A stretch of 64,000 nucleotides of DNA from Pseudomonas alcaligenes (GCF_041729615.1 NZ_CP154874.1:1989001-2053000); one strand, 5' to 3'. Shown: positions 9,895 through 19,873, numbered from the stretch's first letter. Notes: generated from the sequence alone by a model not told the origin. A program made the numbers and translations.

Positions 9895-11301
9895 ATGTCG
9901 AAGTCGCTTCAACTGATTAAAGAACACGACGTGAAGTGGGTTGACCTGCGCTTCACCGATACCAAAGGCAAGCAACAGCACGTGACCATGCCGGCTCGCG
10001 ACGCTCTGGACGAAGAGTTCTTCGAAGCGGGCAAGATGTTCGACGGCTCCTCCATCGCCGGCTGGAAAGGCATCGAAGCCTCCGACATGATCCTGCTGCC
10101 GGACGACAGCACCGCCGTGCTGGACCCGTTCACCGAAGAGCCGACCCTGATCCTGGTCTGCGACGTGATCGAGCCGTCCACCATGCAGGGCTACGACCGC
10201 GACCCGCGCGCCATCGCCAAGCGCGCCGAGGAATACCTGAAGTCCACCGGTATCGGTGACACCGTATTCGTCGGCCCGGAGCCGGAGTTCTTCATCTTCG
10301 ACGAAGTGAAGTTCAAGTCCGACATCTCCGGCTCGATGTTCAAGATCTTCTCCGAGCAGGCTTCCTGGAACACCGACGCCGACATCGAGTCCGGCAACAA
10401 GGGCCACCGTCCGGGCGTCAAGGGCGGCTACTTCCCGGTTCCGCCGGTCGACCACGACCACGAAATCCGTACTGCCATGTGCAACGCCCTGGAAGAAATG
10501 GGCCTGGTCGTGGAAGTCCACCACCACGAAGTGGCGACCGCCGGCCAGAACGAGATCGGCGTGAAGTTCAACACCCTGGTCGCCAAGGCTGACGAAGTTC
10601 AGACCCTGAAGTACTGCGTGCACAACGTCGCCGATGCCTACGGCAAGACCGTGACCTTCATGCCGAAGCCGCTGTACGGCGACAACGGCTCGGGCATGCA
10701 CGTGCACATGTCCATCTCCAAAGATGGCAAGAACACCTTCGCTGGCGAAGGCTATGCTGGCCTGTCCGACACCGCCCTGTACTTCATCGGCGGCATCATC
10801 AAGCACGGCAAGGCCCTGAACGGCTTCACCAACCCGTCGACCAACTCCTACAAGCGTCTGGTCCCGGGCTTCGAAGCCCCGGTGATGCTGGCCTACTCGG
10901 CCCGCAACCGTTCCGCCTCGATCCGTATCCCGTACGTTTCCAGCCCGAAAGCCCGCCGCATCGAGGCGCGCTTCCCGGACCCGGCTGCCAACCCGTACCT
11001 GTGCTTCGCCGCGCTGCTGATGGCCGGCCTCGACGGCATCCAGAACAAGATCCACCCGGGCGATGCCGCCGACAAGAACCTGTATGACCTGCCGCCGGAA
11101 GAGGCCAAGGAAATCCCGCAGGTTTGCGGCAGCCTGAAAGAAGCCCTGGAAGAGCTGGACAAGGGCCGCGCCTTCCTGACCAAGGGCGGCGTGTTCTCCG
11201 ACGACTTCATCGATGCCTACATCGAGCTGAAGTCCGAGGAAGAGATCAAGGTGCGCACCTTCGTGCACCCGCTGGAATACGACCTGTACTACAGCGTCTG
11301 A
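9895..11301 (+). CDS. glnA: Type I glutamine synthetase
   Basis: GlnA of 468 residues, full length for the GSI-beta class. It forms glutamine from glutamate, ammonia and ATP as a cytoplasmic dodecamer. Visible signatures are FDGSSI near 48, the catalytic KP(L)YGDNGSGMH stretch and NRSASIRIP. The adenylylation site Tyr397 sits in NLYDLP, so activity should be controlled by GlnE. GGAGG precedes the ATG at 9895. The sigma-54 promoter and NtrC sites upstream indicate nitrogen-limitation control; ntrBC are not in this window. The third-position codon use is strongly biased, as expected for a highly expressed gene. Confidence 0.99.
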   Translation: MSKSLQLIKEHDVKWVDLRFTDTKGKQQHVTMPARDALDEEFFEAGKMFDGSSIAGWKGIEASDMILLPDDSTAVLDPFTEEPTLILVCDVIEPSTMQGYDRDPRAIAKRAEEYLKSTGIGDTVFVGPEPEFFIFDEVKFKSDISGSMFKIFSEQASWNTDADIESGNKGHRPGVKGGYFPVPPVDHDHEIRTAMCNALEEMGLVVEVHHHEVATAGQNEIGVKFNTLVAKADEVQTLKYCVHNVADAYGKTVTFMPKPLYGDNGSGMHVHMSISKDGKNTFAGEGYAGLSDTALYFIGGIIKHGKALNGFTNPSTNSYKRLVPGFEAPVMLAYSARNRSASIRIPYVSSPKARRIEARFPDPAANPYLCFAALLMAGLDGIQNKIHPGDAADKNLYDLPPEEAKEIPQVCGSLKEALEELDKGRAFLTKGGVFSDDFIDAYIELKSEEEIKVRTFVHPLEYDLYYSV

Positions 11302-11334
11302 TCCGGTTCGAACCGCCCCGGCGGTTTGCTTGAA

Positions 11335-11364
11335 AGAGGCCTCCTGCGGGAGGCCTCTTTTTTT
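11335..11364 (+). terminator. Rho-independent terminator after glnA
   Basis: A 10-bp stem, AGAGGCCTCC/GGAGGCCTCT, with a TGCG loop and a run of T, 33 bp after the glnA stop. Confidence 0.93.
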
Positions 11365-11391
11365 GTCTGCGAAAAACCAGAATCGCAGGGA

Positions 11392-11472
11392 GGGTTAGCC
11401 GCACCGGGGCGTACGGCGGTGCGGAACCGAGCACGGGTGTCCAGCAGGGGGCGCTATGCCTACGACTAACCC
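11392..11472. repeat. REP-like palindromic element
   Basis: GGGTTAG at 11392-11398 pairs with CTAACCC at 11466-11472. Inside lies a second hairpin, CCGCACCG/CGGTGCGG (11399-11406 / 11417-11424). The GGGTTAGCC...CTAACCC layout resembles extragenic palindromes common in pseudomonads. It sits between two terminators, a typical extragenic site. Copy number elsewhere cannot be checked from one window. Confidence 0.5.
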
Positions 11473-11544
11473 GCGCCAGACCTGGCCATGGACAACGCCC
11501 GGAGCCGGGCCACCCCGGTACCAGCCGCCGCGGCCCCATAAGAA

Positions 11545-11564
11545 AGGCCTCCCGCAGGAGGCCT
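11545..11564 (-). terminator. Terminator-like hairpin after the yiaVW pair
   Basis: An 8-bp stem, AGGCCTCC (11545-11552) / GGAGGCCT (11557-11564), with loop CGCA. On the minus strand the tail is only TTTCTT, so termination may be moderate. The hairpin is nearly the reverse complement of the glnA terminator at 11335-11358. Confidence 0.6.
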
Positions 11565-11583
11565 CTTGAGTTGCCCGCGAGAA

Positions 11584-12543
11584 CTAGTGGAAGGGGAAGA
11601 TGTAGTTCATCCAGGCGGCCATGCGCAGGAGGATCTTGCGCATGATGGCGACATGGTGGAAATGCTCCGAGTAGAGCGCGGCCTGGCCGTAGGCGCCGCC
11701 CGGCATCAGGTCGCGGTAGGCGGCGAAGTCCGGGTCGGTCACCTCCAGCACCACCGGTACCCGGCCGGGTGGCGGCGAGCCGGTGAAGCCGACCAGGTTG
11801 CCGCTGGGTTGCACCTGGCCCTCGGCGATCACCGGCGTGACCATCGTCACCTTGGCCTGGAACACCTCGCCGGGGATGCCGTCGAAGGCGATCTCCGCCT
11901 CGTCGCCCAGGCTCAGGCGCAGCTGGCTGTTCTGCCGCATCCAGGCTACGTAGGTATAACTCTCCTGGGGAATGAAGATCATCGCCGGGCGCAGCGGCAT
12001 CTTCACCGCATAGATGCCGGGGCGCAGCGATACCTGGGAGACATAGCCGCGCGACGGCGCCCGCACCACCGTGTTGTCCAGCTCGAACTGGGCGATGTTG
12101 AGTTGCGCCTGCAGGTCCGCCACGCGGGCCGAGGTGATATCCACATCGCGCCGGTTGCCGACGTTGCGCCGGGCCAGCTCGCTGGCCCGCGCCAGGTCGG
12201 CCCTGGCCGACACCAGCTGGGCCTTGAGCGACTTGACCCGGTTGTCGAAGGGGGTCGGGTCGATGCGGAACAGCACATCACCCTTCTCCAGCATCTGGTG
12301 ACCCTTGACCGGCACCTCGATCACCTGGCCGCTGACCGCCGGCACTATCGGCGTGCTGACGAAGTAGCTGCGCGCCACCTCGGAGTAGGGGTGGTTGTAG
12401 TTCATCAGGAAGATCAGCGTGCCGATGATGACCACCCCGCCGAGCACGGCGGTGGGCACCGTCCACTTGTTCAGCGGAATCTTGAAGATCTTGAAGATGG
12501 CGACGCAGATGGCGGTGTAGGTGAGGATCAGCAACAGGTCCAT
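11584..12543 (-). CDS. yiaV: HlyD-family membrane fusion protein (YiaV-like)
   Basis: A 319-residue periplasmic adaptor. It has N-terminal membrane segments (DLLLILTYTAICVAIFKIF and PTAVLGGVVIIGTLIFLM), then a lipoyl-like half (VPAVSGQVIEVPVKGHQMLEKGD), a short coiled coil (about 110-170), the second lipoyl half (VVRAPSRGYVSQV) and a beta-barrel domain. Proteins of this kind link an inner-membrane pump to an outer-membrane channel, but no pump gene is adjacent. It follows the DUF3302 gene with a 1-bp gap, the same pairing as yiaVW in E. coli. The ATG at 12541-12543 is chosen because of that junction. Confidence 0.85.
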   Translation of the reverse strand: MDLLLILTYTAICVAIFKIFKIPLNKWTVPTAVLGGVVIIGTLIFLMNYNHPYSEVARSYFVSTPIVPAVSGQVIEVPVKGHQMLEKGDVLFRIDPTPFDNRVKSLKAQLVSARADLARASELARRNVGNRRDVDITSARVADLQAQLNIAQFELDNTVVRAPSRGYVSQVSLRPGIYAVKMPLRPAMIFIPQESYTYVAWMRQNSQLRLSLGDEAEIAFDGIPGEVFQAKVTMVTPVIAEGQVQPSGNLVGFTGSPPPGRVPVVLEVTDPDFAAYRDLMPGGAYGQAALYSEHFHHVAIMRKILLRMAAWMNYIFPFH

Positions 12544-12544
12544 G

Positions 12545-12931
12545 TCAGGCCTCCGGCTTCGGCGTCGGTTCGGCGGGTACGGTGGCCACGGGCTCCGCTG
12601 GCGCTGGCGGCGGAGCCTGCAGCGCATCCAGGCGCGCCTGCAGTTCGCTCAGCTGCTGGGCCAGCTGGTCGAGGCGAGGGTCGGCCGGCGCCGCCCCGGC
12701 GCCGAAGCCCCAGCCGCGGTCCTCGCGGTAGAGGGTCGCCCAGATCCATAGGAAGGGCCAGATCGCATGCAGGGTGAACAGGCTGACCCAGCCCGCCACA
12801 TGGATGGCATCCTGCTGCGGATGCTTGCGATGCACGGCGATCTCGTAGGGGATGTCGTGAATGGCGATCACCCCGTAGAACAGCACGACACCGACGAAAA
12901 TCAGTATTACCAGCGCAATGTAGTCCAGCAC
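12545..12931 (-). CDS. yiaW: DUF3302 inner-membrane protein (YiaW-like)
   Basis: A 128-residue protein with two membrane segments (LDYIALVILIFVGVVLFYGVIAI and GWVSLFTLHAIWPFLWIW), separated by the conserved-looking loop HDIPYEIAVHRKHPQ, and a charged, proline/alanine-rich cytoplasmic tail with a short coiled coil. The layout matches DUF3302. The start is a GTG at 12929-12931, where the first membrane helix begins, with a G-rich stretch upstream. It forms an operon with the HlyD-like gene downstream. Function in the family is unknown; partnership with the adaptor is inferred from conserved adjacency. Confidence 0.8.
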   Translation of the reverse strand: MLDYIALVILIFVGVVLFYGVIAIHDIPYEIAVHRKHPQQDAIHVAGWVSLFTLHAIWPFLWIWATLYREDRGWGFGAGAAPADPRLDQLAQQLSELQARLDALQAPPPAPAEPVATVPAEPTPKPEA

Positions 12932-13094
12932 GTCCCGTCCCCCACTCCTGATGTCCCTGAAACTGAAAGGCAGCTTTTCCCAGCATGGGGCCCGGCAATT
13001 GACCGGGGTCAAACCCTGCTCTTGCACGCTTGCGCTTTGAGCATAGGTCACTAGGGTTGCACATGAGATGAATCCAATCCTTGAGGAGACAGGC

Positions 13095-13463
13095 ATGTTC
13101 GAGCCGGGCCATCTGCACCGCAGCAACACCCATGGCGCCCCGGGCGCGCCGGAATTCAGCATCGACGTGTTCTACGAGGCCCGGCATGACCCCGCCGAAG
13201 GCGCCATGATGCACTTCCGGGTCAGCGGGCAGATCGCCGGGCGCGAGTTCAGCGAGGAGTTCGACATGCACCGCGACACCGCCTTCAACTTCGCCACCCT
13301 GATCGCCAAGAAGGTGGTGAAGCATGGGCTGCCGGCCAACGCCAGCCCGATCATGCGCGCGCACCAGGAATACGATGCGATGTTCGCCGACATCCGCGAC
13401 AAGCTGGGCATCAAGCCAGGCGACCCGATCAATCTCGACCACCTGGAGAAGGACGGTCTCTGA
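13095..13463 (+). CDS. DUF5064 family protein
   Basis: A soluble 122-residue protein starting MFEPGHLH, with FYEARHDPAEGAMMHFRVSG and a C-terminal helical part. The N-terminus and the FNFATLIAKKVVKHG segment fit the DUF5064 family found in Pseudomonas. GAGGAG lies 6 nt before the ATG at 13095. It stands alone, divergent from yiaW; nothing in the context suggests a role. Confidence 0.75.
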   Translation: MFEPGHLHRSNTHGAPGAPEFSIDVFYEARHDPAEGAMMHFRVSGQIAGREFSEEFDMHRDTAFNFATLIAKKVVKHGLPANASPIMRAHQEYDAMFADIRDKLGIKPGDPINLDHLEKDGL

Positions 13464-13518
13464 CCCCGCGCCAGCTGCTGCAGTGCATAATGCTCCCGAG
13501 TTCCCGGTGCCCTGCAGC

Positions 13519-15324
13519 ATGACCCAAGCCCACCTTCACCGTCCCCGCTGGCGCAGCCTGGCCCTGCTGGCCCTGCTGCTGGCACCCCTGCTATGGCCGC
13601 TGCAACAGCTGGCCGAGCGTTACTACCGCGACGAGCTGATCGAGCAGAATCGCCAGACCCTCGATCTCTACGTCGCCAACCTGCTCGGCACCCTGCGCCG
13701 CTACGAGGTGCTGCCGCCGATCCTCGGCGACCTGCCAGACCTGCGCGGCATGCTGCTCGAACCGCATAATCCGCAGGCCCTGGCGAAGGCCAACGCCCTG
13801 CTCAAGCGGGTGCGCGAGCAGACCGGCGCCGACGTGATCTACCTGATGGACGCCCAGGGCCTGACCCGCGCCGCCTCCAACCACGACCAGGCGGACAGCT
13901 TCATCGGCCGCAACTTCACCTTCCGCCCCTATTACCAGGCGGCGAGCGAGGGCCGCCTGGGGCGCTTCTTCGGCCTCGGCACCACCTCCGGCAAGCGCGG
14001 CTACTACTTCGCCGCCGGCATCCGCGACGGCGCGCGCAAGCTCGGCGTACTGGTGCTCAAGGTCGACCTCGACTACACCGAGCGCCTCTGGGGACGCACC
14101 CCGGAACAGCTGCTGGTGACCGACGACAAGGGCGTGGTGATCCTCACCTCCAACCCCGCGTGGCGCTTCCGCGCCAGCCGCCCGCTGAGCATGGAGGAGC
14201 TGGCGCGGATCGCCGCCGACCAGCCCTACCCGACCCGCCAGCCGCAGCCCCTGCAGCTGGACGACAACGCCTGGCTGACACAGAGCCGCGAGCTGGCCGA
14301 GACCGGCTGGACGGTGAGCATCCTCGCCCCGCGCAGCCAGGTGGAACGCCCGGTGCAGACCGTGCTGGCAATCGGCGGCGCCAGCCTGCTGGCCCTGCTG
14401 GCCCTGCTCGGCCTGCTGCTGCAGCGCCGCCGCCACTACATCGAGCGCATCGCCCTGGACGCCAGGGCCAAGCGCGAGCTGGAAATCCGCGTGCTGGAAC
14501 GCACCCGCGAGCTGGAGGCGCTGAACAACCGCCTGAAGGACGAGGTACTGGAGCGCGAGCAGGCCCAGCAGGAACTGGTGCGCACCCAGGACGAGCTGGT
14601 CCAGGCCGGCAAGCTCTCGGCCCTCGGCACCATGAGCGCGAGCATCAGCCACGAGCTCAACCAGCCGCTGGCGGCGATCCGCAGCTATGCCGACAACGCC
14701 GACGTGCTGCTCGACCACCAGCGTCTCGACGACGCCCGCGGCAATCTCAAGCAGATCAGCGAGCTGACCGGACGCATGGCCTCGATCATCGCCCACCTGC
14801 GCGCCTTCGCCCGACGCGACCGCCACGCCCCGGAAAGCGTGGCCCTGCAGCCCGCCATCGACGACGCCCTGGCCCTGCTGGCCAAACGCCGCCGCGCCCT
14901 GGAAGTGGAACTGGTCCGCGACCTGCCGGACGCCACCCTGTGGGTGCAGGCTGGCGAGACGCGCCTGCGCCAGGTGCTCGGCAACCTGCTGGCCAACGCC
15001 CTCGATGCCCTGAGCGAGAAGGCGCCGCCAAGACGTATCTGGATCAGTGCCGAAGTCACCGCCGAGGGCGTCGATCTACAGTTGCGCGACAATGGTCCGG
15101 GCTTCACCGCACAGGCGCTGCAACATGCCCGCGAGCCGTTCTTCACCACCAAGACACGTACCCAGGGCCTCGGCCTCGGCCTGGCCATCTGCGAGACCCT
15201 GATGCGCGCCCTGGGCGGCGAGCTGCTGCTGGCCAACCACCCGGACGGCGGCGCGCTGATCACCCTGCGACTGCGCAACAGCACCCCTGGTGCCAACCTG
15301 CAACCGCCCGAGGAGTTTTCATGA
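13519..15324 (+). CDS. dctB: C4-dicarboxylate sensor histidine kinase DctB
   Basis: Sensor kinase of 601 residues: transmembrane segment about 14-32; a periplasmic double-Cache (PDC) ligand domain of about 250 residues (ADVIYLMDAQG, GRNFTFRPYYQ, GTTSGKRGYYFA); a second membrane segment near 277-298; a cytoplasmic coiled coil; HisKA with the phospho-acceptor in SISHELNQPLAAIRSY; and HATPase motifs (NLLANALDA, DNGPGF, GLGLGLAICETL). The PDC features match DctB, which senses succinate, fumarate and malate. Its last codons overlap the dctD start (ATGA). Confidence 0.94.
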   Translation: MTQAHLHRPRWRSLALLALLLAPLLWPLQQLAERYYRDELIEQNRQTLDLYVANLLGTLRRYEVLPPILGDLPDLRGMLLEPHNPQALAKANALLKRVREQTGADVIYLMDAQGLTRAASNHDQADSFIGRNFTFRPYYQAASEGRLGRFFGLGTTSGKRGYYFAAGIRDGARKLGVLVLKVDLDYTERLWGRTPEQLLVTDDKGVVILTSNPAWRFRASRPLSMEELARIAADQPYPTRQPQPLQLDDNAWLTQSRELAETGWTVSILAPRSQVERPVQTVLAIGGASLLALLALLGLLLQRRRHYIERIALDARAKRELEIRVLERTRELEALNNRLKDEVLEREQAQQELVRTQDELVQAGKLSALGTMSASISHELNQPLAAIRSYADNADVLLDHQRLDDARGNLKQISELTGRMASIIAHLRAFARRDRHAPESVALQPAIDDALALLAKRRRALEVELVRDLPDATLWVQAGETRLRQVLGNLLANALDALSEKAPPRRIWISAEVTAEGVDLQLRDNGPGFTAQALQHAREPFFTTKTRTQGLGLGLAICETLMRALGGELLLANHPDGGALITLRLRNSTPGANLQPPEEFS

Positions 15325-16679
15325 CGGCCATCGACGCCCGCACCCAGGTCCTGCTGATCGACGACGACGAGCACCTGCGCCAGGCACTGGCGCAGACCCT
15401 CGACCTCGCCGGCCTGCGCGTGCAGGCCCTGGCCGACGCCCGCGGCCTGGCCGAGCGCCTGGCGCCCGACTGGCCGGGTGTGGTGGTCAGCGACATCCGC
15501 ATGCCCGGCATCGACGGCCTGCAGCTGCTGCAGCAGCTGCACGAGCGCGACGCCGAGCTGCCGGTGCTGCTGATCACCGGTCACGGCGACGTGCCGCTGG
15601 CGGTGCAGGCGATGCGCGCCGGTGCCTACGATTTCCTGGAGAAACCCTTCGCCAGCGAGGCGCTACTCGACAGCGTGCGCCGCGCCCTGGAGCTGCGCCG
15701 CCTGGTGCTGGACAACCGCAGCCTGCGCCTGGCCCTGGCCGACCGCAACGAGCTGGGCGCCCGCCTGCTCGGCCAGTCGGCGCCGATGCAGCGCCTGCGC
15801 GAGCAGGTCGGCGCGCTGGCGGCGATCCACACCGACGTGCTGATCCTCGGCGAGACCGGCGCCGGCAAGGAGGTGGTGGCGCGCGCCCTGCACGAGCTGT
15901 CGGCGCGCAAGAAAGGGCCCTTCGTGGCGATCAACGCCGGCGCCCTGGCCGAATCGGTGGTGGAGAGCGAGCTGTTCGGCCACGAGGCCGGCGCCTTCAC
16001 CGGCGCGGCCAAGCGGCGCATCGGCAAGTTCGAGTTCGCCAACGGCGGCACCCTGTTCCTCGACGAGATCGAGAGCATGAGCCCGGACGTGCAGGTCAAG
16101 CTGCTGCGCCTGCTGCAGGAGCGGGTGGTCGAGCGCCTCGGCGGCAACCAGCTGATCCCGCTGGACATCCGCGTGATCGCCGCGACCAAGGAAGACCTGC
16201 GGGTGGCCGCCGACCAGGGCCGCTTCCGCGCCGACCTGTACTACCGGCTGAACGTGGCGCCGCTGCGCATCCCGCCACTGCGCGAGCGCGGCGAGGACAT
16301 CCTGCTGCTGTTCCAGCACCACGCCGAGGCCGCCGCCCAGCGCCACGGCCTGCCAGCGCGCCAGCTGCAACCGGGGCAGCGCGCCCAGCTGCTGAGCCAC
16401 GCCTGGCCGGGCAATGTGCGCGAGCTGCAGAACGCCGCCGAACGCTTCGCCATGGGCCTGGAGCTGGGCCTCGACCTGCCGGGCAGCGAGACGCCCGCCA
16501 ACCTGGTCGGCGAGAGCCTGGGCGAGCGCGTGGAGGCCTACGAGAAGGCCCTGATCGCCGCCGAAATGGCCAAGGGGCACGGCTCGTTGCGCAGCCTGGC
16601 CGAGGCCCTCGGCCTGCCGCGCAAGACCCTGCACGACAGGCTGCGCAAGCATGGCCTGGAGTTCGGCGGCGAGGACTAG
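15321..16679 (+). CDS. dctD: Sigma-54-dependent response regulator DctD
   Basis: NtrC-type activator of 452 residues. Receiver domain with Asp58 in VVSDIRMPG; AAA+ domain with Walker A GETGAGKE (about 177-184), the sigma-54 contact loop GAFTGA (224-229) and Walker B LFLDEIE; and a C-terminal Fis-type helix-turn-helix (SLRSLAEALGLPRKTLHDRLRKHGL). It should be phosphorylated by DctB and activate sigma-54 promoters of dicarboxylate transporters (dctA, dctPQM). In PAO1, as I recall it, dctPQM follow directly; here the next gene is arcD, 432 bp on. Confidence 0.95.
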   Translation: MTAIDARTQVLLIDDDEHLRQALAQTLDLAGLRVQALADARGLAERLAPDWPGVVVSDIRMPGIDGLQLLQQLHERDAELPVLLITGHGDVPLAVQAMRAGAYDFLEKPFASEALLDSVRRALELRRLVLDNRSLRLALADRNELGARLLGQSAPMQRLREQVGALAAIHTDVLILGETGAGKEVVARALHELSARKKGPFVAINAGALAESVVESELFGHEAGAFTGAAKRRIGKFEFANGGTLFLDEIESMSPDVQVKLLRLLQERVVERLGGNQLIPLDIRVIAATKEDLRVAADQGRFRADLYYRLNVAPLRIPPLRERGEDILLLFQHHAEAAAQRHGLPARQLQPGQRAQLLSHAWPGNVRELQNAAERFAMGLELGLDLPGSETPANLVGESLGERVEAYEKALIAAEMAKGHGSLRSLAEALGLPRKTLHDRLRKHGLEFGGED

Positions 16680-17033
16680 GCCCTGCACGCGGCCGCTGCA
16701 GGCTCGTTACCAATTCGCACGCGGCGCCTCTGCGGTCGACATGTCTCGGCTCGACGACGCGTTGCCGCTGCAGCAGGCCGGATGAAGTCCGCTTATAGCC
16801 GCTTTCGAAATAAGAAAATCGGCTGTTAATTGCCAATTGATAAAAGGCAATCCGCCACCAATTTCCCCGCCTTATTTCTGCAACTTGCAGCCGCTAGAAC
16901 TTCCACTAGCTTGAAGTTCACGCGCCGGAACCTTCGACGCGCAGGACGACGGCGCCGTTCTGGAGGTTCTCACAGCAACTACCGCGCCTGATTGCCTTTT
17001 CAGCATCACCATTCAGACCGGTAGCTATCGCCC
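16680..17033. other. Noncoding region between dctD and the arc promoter
   Basis: No convincing gene. Locally AT-richer around 16800-16880. Visible elements are the spaced repeat TTGCC-N10-GGCAA near 16830-16850 and the 13-bp palindrome CTGCAACTTGCAG at 16878-16890. I see no sigma-54 motif that would mark a lost dctP promoter. Confidence 0.5.
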
Positions 17034-17047
17034 TTGATCGGGATCAA
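17034..17047. promoter_or_regulatory. ANR/FNR box of the arcDABC operon
   Basis: TTGATCGGGATCAA is a perfect TTGAT-N4-ATCAA dyad, centred about 71 bp before the arcD ATG. If it sits at -41.5, transcription starts near 17082. This fits the oxygen-limitation control by ANR established for arcDABC in P. aeruginosa. Confidence 0.93.
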
Positions 17048-17111
17048 TACCCGCACCGGCGCCGGCGCGCCCAATGACGACATGATTTCTCTCCATTGAC
17101 GGAGGTATCCG

Positions 17112-18539
17112 ATGTCCGCTTCTGCACAGAAACTCAAGTTGGGGGCGCTGATCGCGCTGGTGGTGGGTTCGATGGTCGGCGGCGGCATCTTCTCGCTGCC
17201 ACAGAACATTGCCGCCAGTGCCGGTGCCGGCGCGACCCTGATCGGCTGGCTGATCACCGGGGTCGGCATGCTGACCCTGGCCTTCGTGTTCCAGACCCTG
17301 GCCAACCGCAAGCCCGAGCTCGACGGCGGGGTCTACGCCTACGCCAAGGCCGGTTTCGGCGACTACATGGGCTTCTCCTCGGCCTGGGGCTACTGGATCA
17401 GCGCCTGGATCGGCAACGTCAGCTACATGGTGCTGCTGTTCTCCACCCTCGGTTACTTCTTCCCGGTGTTCGGCGAGGGCAACACCCTGCCGGCGGTGAT
17501 CTGCGCCTCGGTACTGCTCTGGCTGCTGCACTTTTTGGTGCTGCGCGGAATCAAGGAGGCCGCCTTCATCAACACCGTCACCACCATCGCCAAGATGGTA
17601 CCGCTGGTGCTGTTCATCGTGATCGCCGCCATCGCCTTCAAGCTGGACGTGTTCACCAGCGACTTCTGGGGCGCGGGCAACACCGAGCTGGGCAGCGTGA
17701 TGGACCAGGTGCGCAACATGATGCTGGTCACCGTCTGGGTGTTCATCGGCATCGAAGGCGCCAGCATCTTCTCCGCCCGCGCCGAGAAGCGCAGCGACGT
17801 GGGCAAGGCCACGGTGATCGGCTTCGTCGGCGTGCTCCTGCTGCTGGTGCTGGTCAACGTGCTGAGCCAGGGCATCATGGCCCAGGCCGAGCTGTCGGGG
17901 CTGAAGAACCCCTCGATGGCCGGGGTGCTGGAACAGGTGGTCGGCCCCTGGGGCGCCCAGCTGATTTCCATCGGCCTGATCGTCTCGCTGGCCGGGGCCC
18001 TGCTGTCCTGGACCCTGCTGTGCGCCGAGATCCTCTTCGCCAGCGCCCGCGACCACACCATGCCGGAGTTCCTGCGCAAGGAGAACGTCAACCACGTTCC
18101 GGCCAACGCGCTGTGGCTGTCCAACGGGCTGATCCAGCTGTTCCTGGTCATCACCCTGTTCAACGCCTCCACCTACCTCAGCCTGCTGTACCTGGCCACC
18201 TCGATGATCCTGGTGCCCTACTTCTGGTCCAGCGCCTACGCGCTGCTGCTGGCCTACCGCGGCGAGACCTACGAGAGCGCCGCGGGCGAGCGCAGCAAGG
18301 ACCTGTTCATCGCCCTGGTCTCGACCCTCTACGCGGTTTGGCTGGTGTATGCCGCCGGCGTCCAGTACCTGCTGCTCTCCGCCCTGCTCTATGCGCCCGG
18401 CGCCATCCTGTTCGCCAAGGCCAAGCGTGAGCTGGGCCAGCCCATCTTCACCGGCGTCGAGAAGATCATCTTCGGCGTCGTGCTGATCGGTGCCGCCATC
18501 GCCGCCTACGGGCTGTACGACGGTTTCCTGAGTCTCTAG
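17112..18539 (+). CDS. arcD: Arginine/ornithine antiporter ArcD
   Basis: Inner-membrane transporter of 475 residues with 12-13 hydrophobic helices and the APC-superfamily start [16 protein letters not shown]. It exchanges external arginine for internal ornithine without net energy cost and so feeds the arginine deiminase pathway. GGAGG lies 6 nt before the ATG. It is the first gene of arcDABC, behind the ANR box; arcA follows after 16 bp. Confidence 0.97.
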   Translation: MSASAQKLKLGALIALVVGSMVGGGIFSLPQNIAASAGAGATLIGWLITGVGMLTLAFVFQTLANRKPELDGGVYAYAKAGFGDYMGFSSAWGYWISAWIGNVSYMVLLFSTLGYFFPVFGEGNTLPAVICASVLLWLLHFLVLRGIKEAAFINTVTTIAKMVPLVLFIVIAAIAFKLDVFTSDFWGAGNTELGSVMDQVRNMMLVTVWVFIGIEGASIFSARAEKRSDVGKATVIGFVGVLLLLVLVNVLSQGIMAQAELSGLKNPSMAGVLEQVVGPWGAQLISIGLIVSLAGALLSWTLLCAEILFASARDHTMPEFLRKENVNHVPANALWLSNGLIQLFLVITLFNASTYLSLLYLATSMILVPYFWSSAYALLLAYRGETYESAAGERSKDLFIALVSTLYAVWLVYAAGVQYLLLSALLYAPGAILFAKAKRELGQPIFTGVEKIIFGVVLIGAAIAAYGLYDGFLSL

Positions 18540-18555
18540 CGAGAAGGAGTTCGAC

Positions 18556-19806
18556 ATGTCCAAGAAAGCCCTCGGCGTTCATTCCGAAGCCGGCAAGCTG
18601 CACAAGGTGATGGTCTGCTCGCCGGGCCTGGCGCACCTGCGCCTGACCCCGAACAACTGCGACGAACTGCTGTTCGACGACGTGATCTGGGTGTCGCAGG
18701 CCAAGCGCGACCACTTCGACTTCATGACCAAGATGCGCGAACGCGGCGTCGAGGTGGTGGAGATGCACAACCTGCTGGAGGAAACCGTGCGGAATCCCGA
18801 GGCCCTGAAGTGGATCCTCGACCGCAAGATCACGCCGAACAGCGTCGGCCTCGGCCTGCAGCACGAGGTGCGCTCCTTCATCGAAGGCCTGGAGCCACGC
18901 CGGATCGCCGAATACCTGATCGGGGGCGTGTCCGGTGCCGACCTGGCCAAGCACAAGGATTCCGAGGCGGCAAAGATGTTCAACGCCTACCTCGGCGAGT
19001 CCAGCTTCGTCTTCCCGCCGCTACCCAACACCCAGTTCACCCGTGACACCACCTGCTGGATCTACGGCGGCGTCACCCTCAACCCCATGTACTGGCCGGC
19101 GCGGCGCCAGGAAACCCTGCTCACCAGCGCCATATACAAGTTCCATCCGGACTTTGCCAACGAACAGTTCGAGATCTGGTACGGCGACCCGGACAAGGAC
19201 CATGGCGCCGCCACCCTGGAGGGCGGCGACGTGATGCCGATCGGCAACGGCACCGTACTGATCGGCATGGGCGAGCGCACCTCGCACCAGGCCATCGGCC
19301 AGGTGGCCCAGGCCCTGTTCGCCAAGGGCGCGGCGCAGCAGGTGGTGGTCGCCGGCCTCGGCAAGTCGCGTGCCGCCATGCACCTGGACACCGTGTTCAG
19401 CTTCTGCGACCGCGACCTGGTCACCGTCTTCCCGGAAGTGGCCTACTCCATCGTGCCCTTCGTGATCCGCCCGGACGAGAGCCGCCCCGGCGGCATCGAT
19501 GTGCGCCGCGAGAACAAGTCGTTCATCGACGTGGTCGCCGCCTCACTCAACCTGAAGAAGCTGCGCGTGGTGGAAACCGGCGGCGACAGCTTCGAGGCCG
19601 AGCGCGAGCAATGGGACGACGGCAACAACGTGGTCTGCCTGGAGCCCGGCGTGGTAGTCGGCTACGACCGCAACACCTACACCAACACCCTGCTGCGCAA
19701 GGCCGGCGTCGAGGTCATCACCATCAGCGCCAGCGAGCTGGGCCGCGGTCGCGGCGGCGGCCACTGCATGACCTGCCCGATCATCCGCGACCCGATCGAC
19801 TACTGA
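18556..19806 (+). CDS. arcA: Arginine deiminase
   Basis: ArcA of 416 residues, which hydrolyses arginine to citrulline and ammonia, the first step of anaerobic ATP generation from arginine. Guanidino-group-modifying enzyme motifs are visible: [22 protein letters not shown], and the nucleophile Cys404 in GGGHCMTCP near the C-terminus. The length matches the Pseudomonas enzyme. AAGGAG precedes the ATG. Confidence 0.99.
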   Translation: MSKKALGVHSEAGKLHKVMVCSPGLAHLRLTPNNCDELLFDDVIWVSQAKRDHFDFMTKMRERGVEVVEMHNLLEETVRNPEALKWILDRKITPNSVGLGLQHEVRSFIEGLEPRRIAEYLIGGVSGADLAKHKDSEAAKMFNAYLGESSFVFPPLPNTQFTRDTTCWIYGGVTLNPMYWPARRQETLLTSAIYKFHPDFANEQFEIWYGDPDKDHGAATLEGGDVMPIGNGTVLIGMGERTSHQAIGQVAQALFAKGAAQQVVVAGLGKSRAAMHLDTVFSFCDRDLVTVFPEVAYSIVPFVIRPDESRPGGIDVRRENKSFIDVVAASLNLKKLRVVETGGDSFEAEREQWDDGNNVVCLEPGVVVGYDRNTYTNTLLRKAGVEVITISASELGRGRGGGHCMTCPIIRDPIDY

Positions 19807-19816
19807 TCAAGCCAGC

Positions 19817-19839
19817 CCCGGCGGCCATCCGCCGCCGGG
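19817..19839 (+). promoter_or_regulatory. Intercistronic hairpin between arcA and arcB
   Basis: A perfect 9-bp stem, CCCGGCGGC/GCCGCCGGG, with loop CATCC and no T-tract, 10 bp after the arcA stop. It is more likely an mRNA-stabilising or processing element than a terminator; arcDABC mRNA of P. aeruginosa is known to be processed into stable arcA-containing fragments. Confidence 0.7.
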
Positions 19840-19873
19840 CGCCGTTTCCAGCTGCCCACGAGGAGAAAGAATC

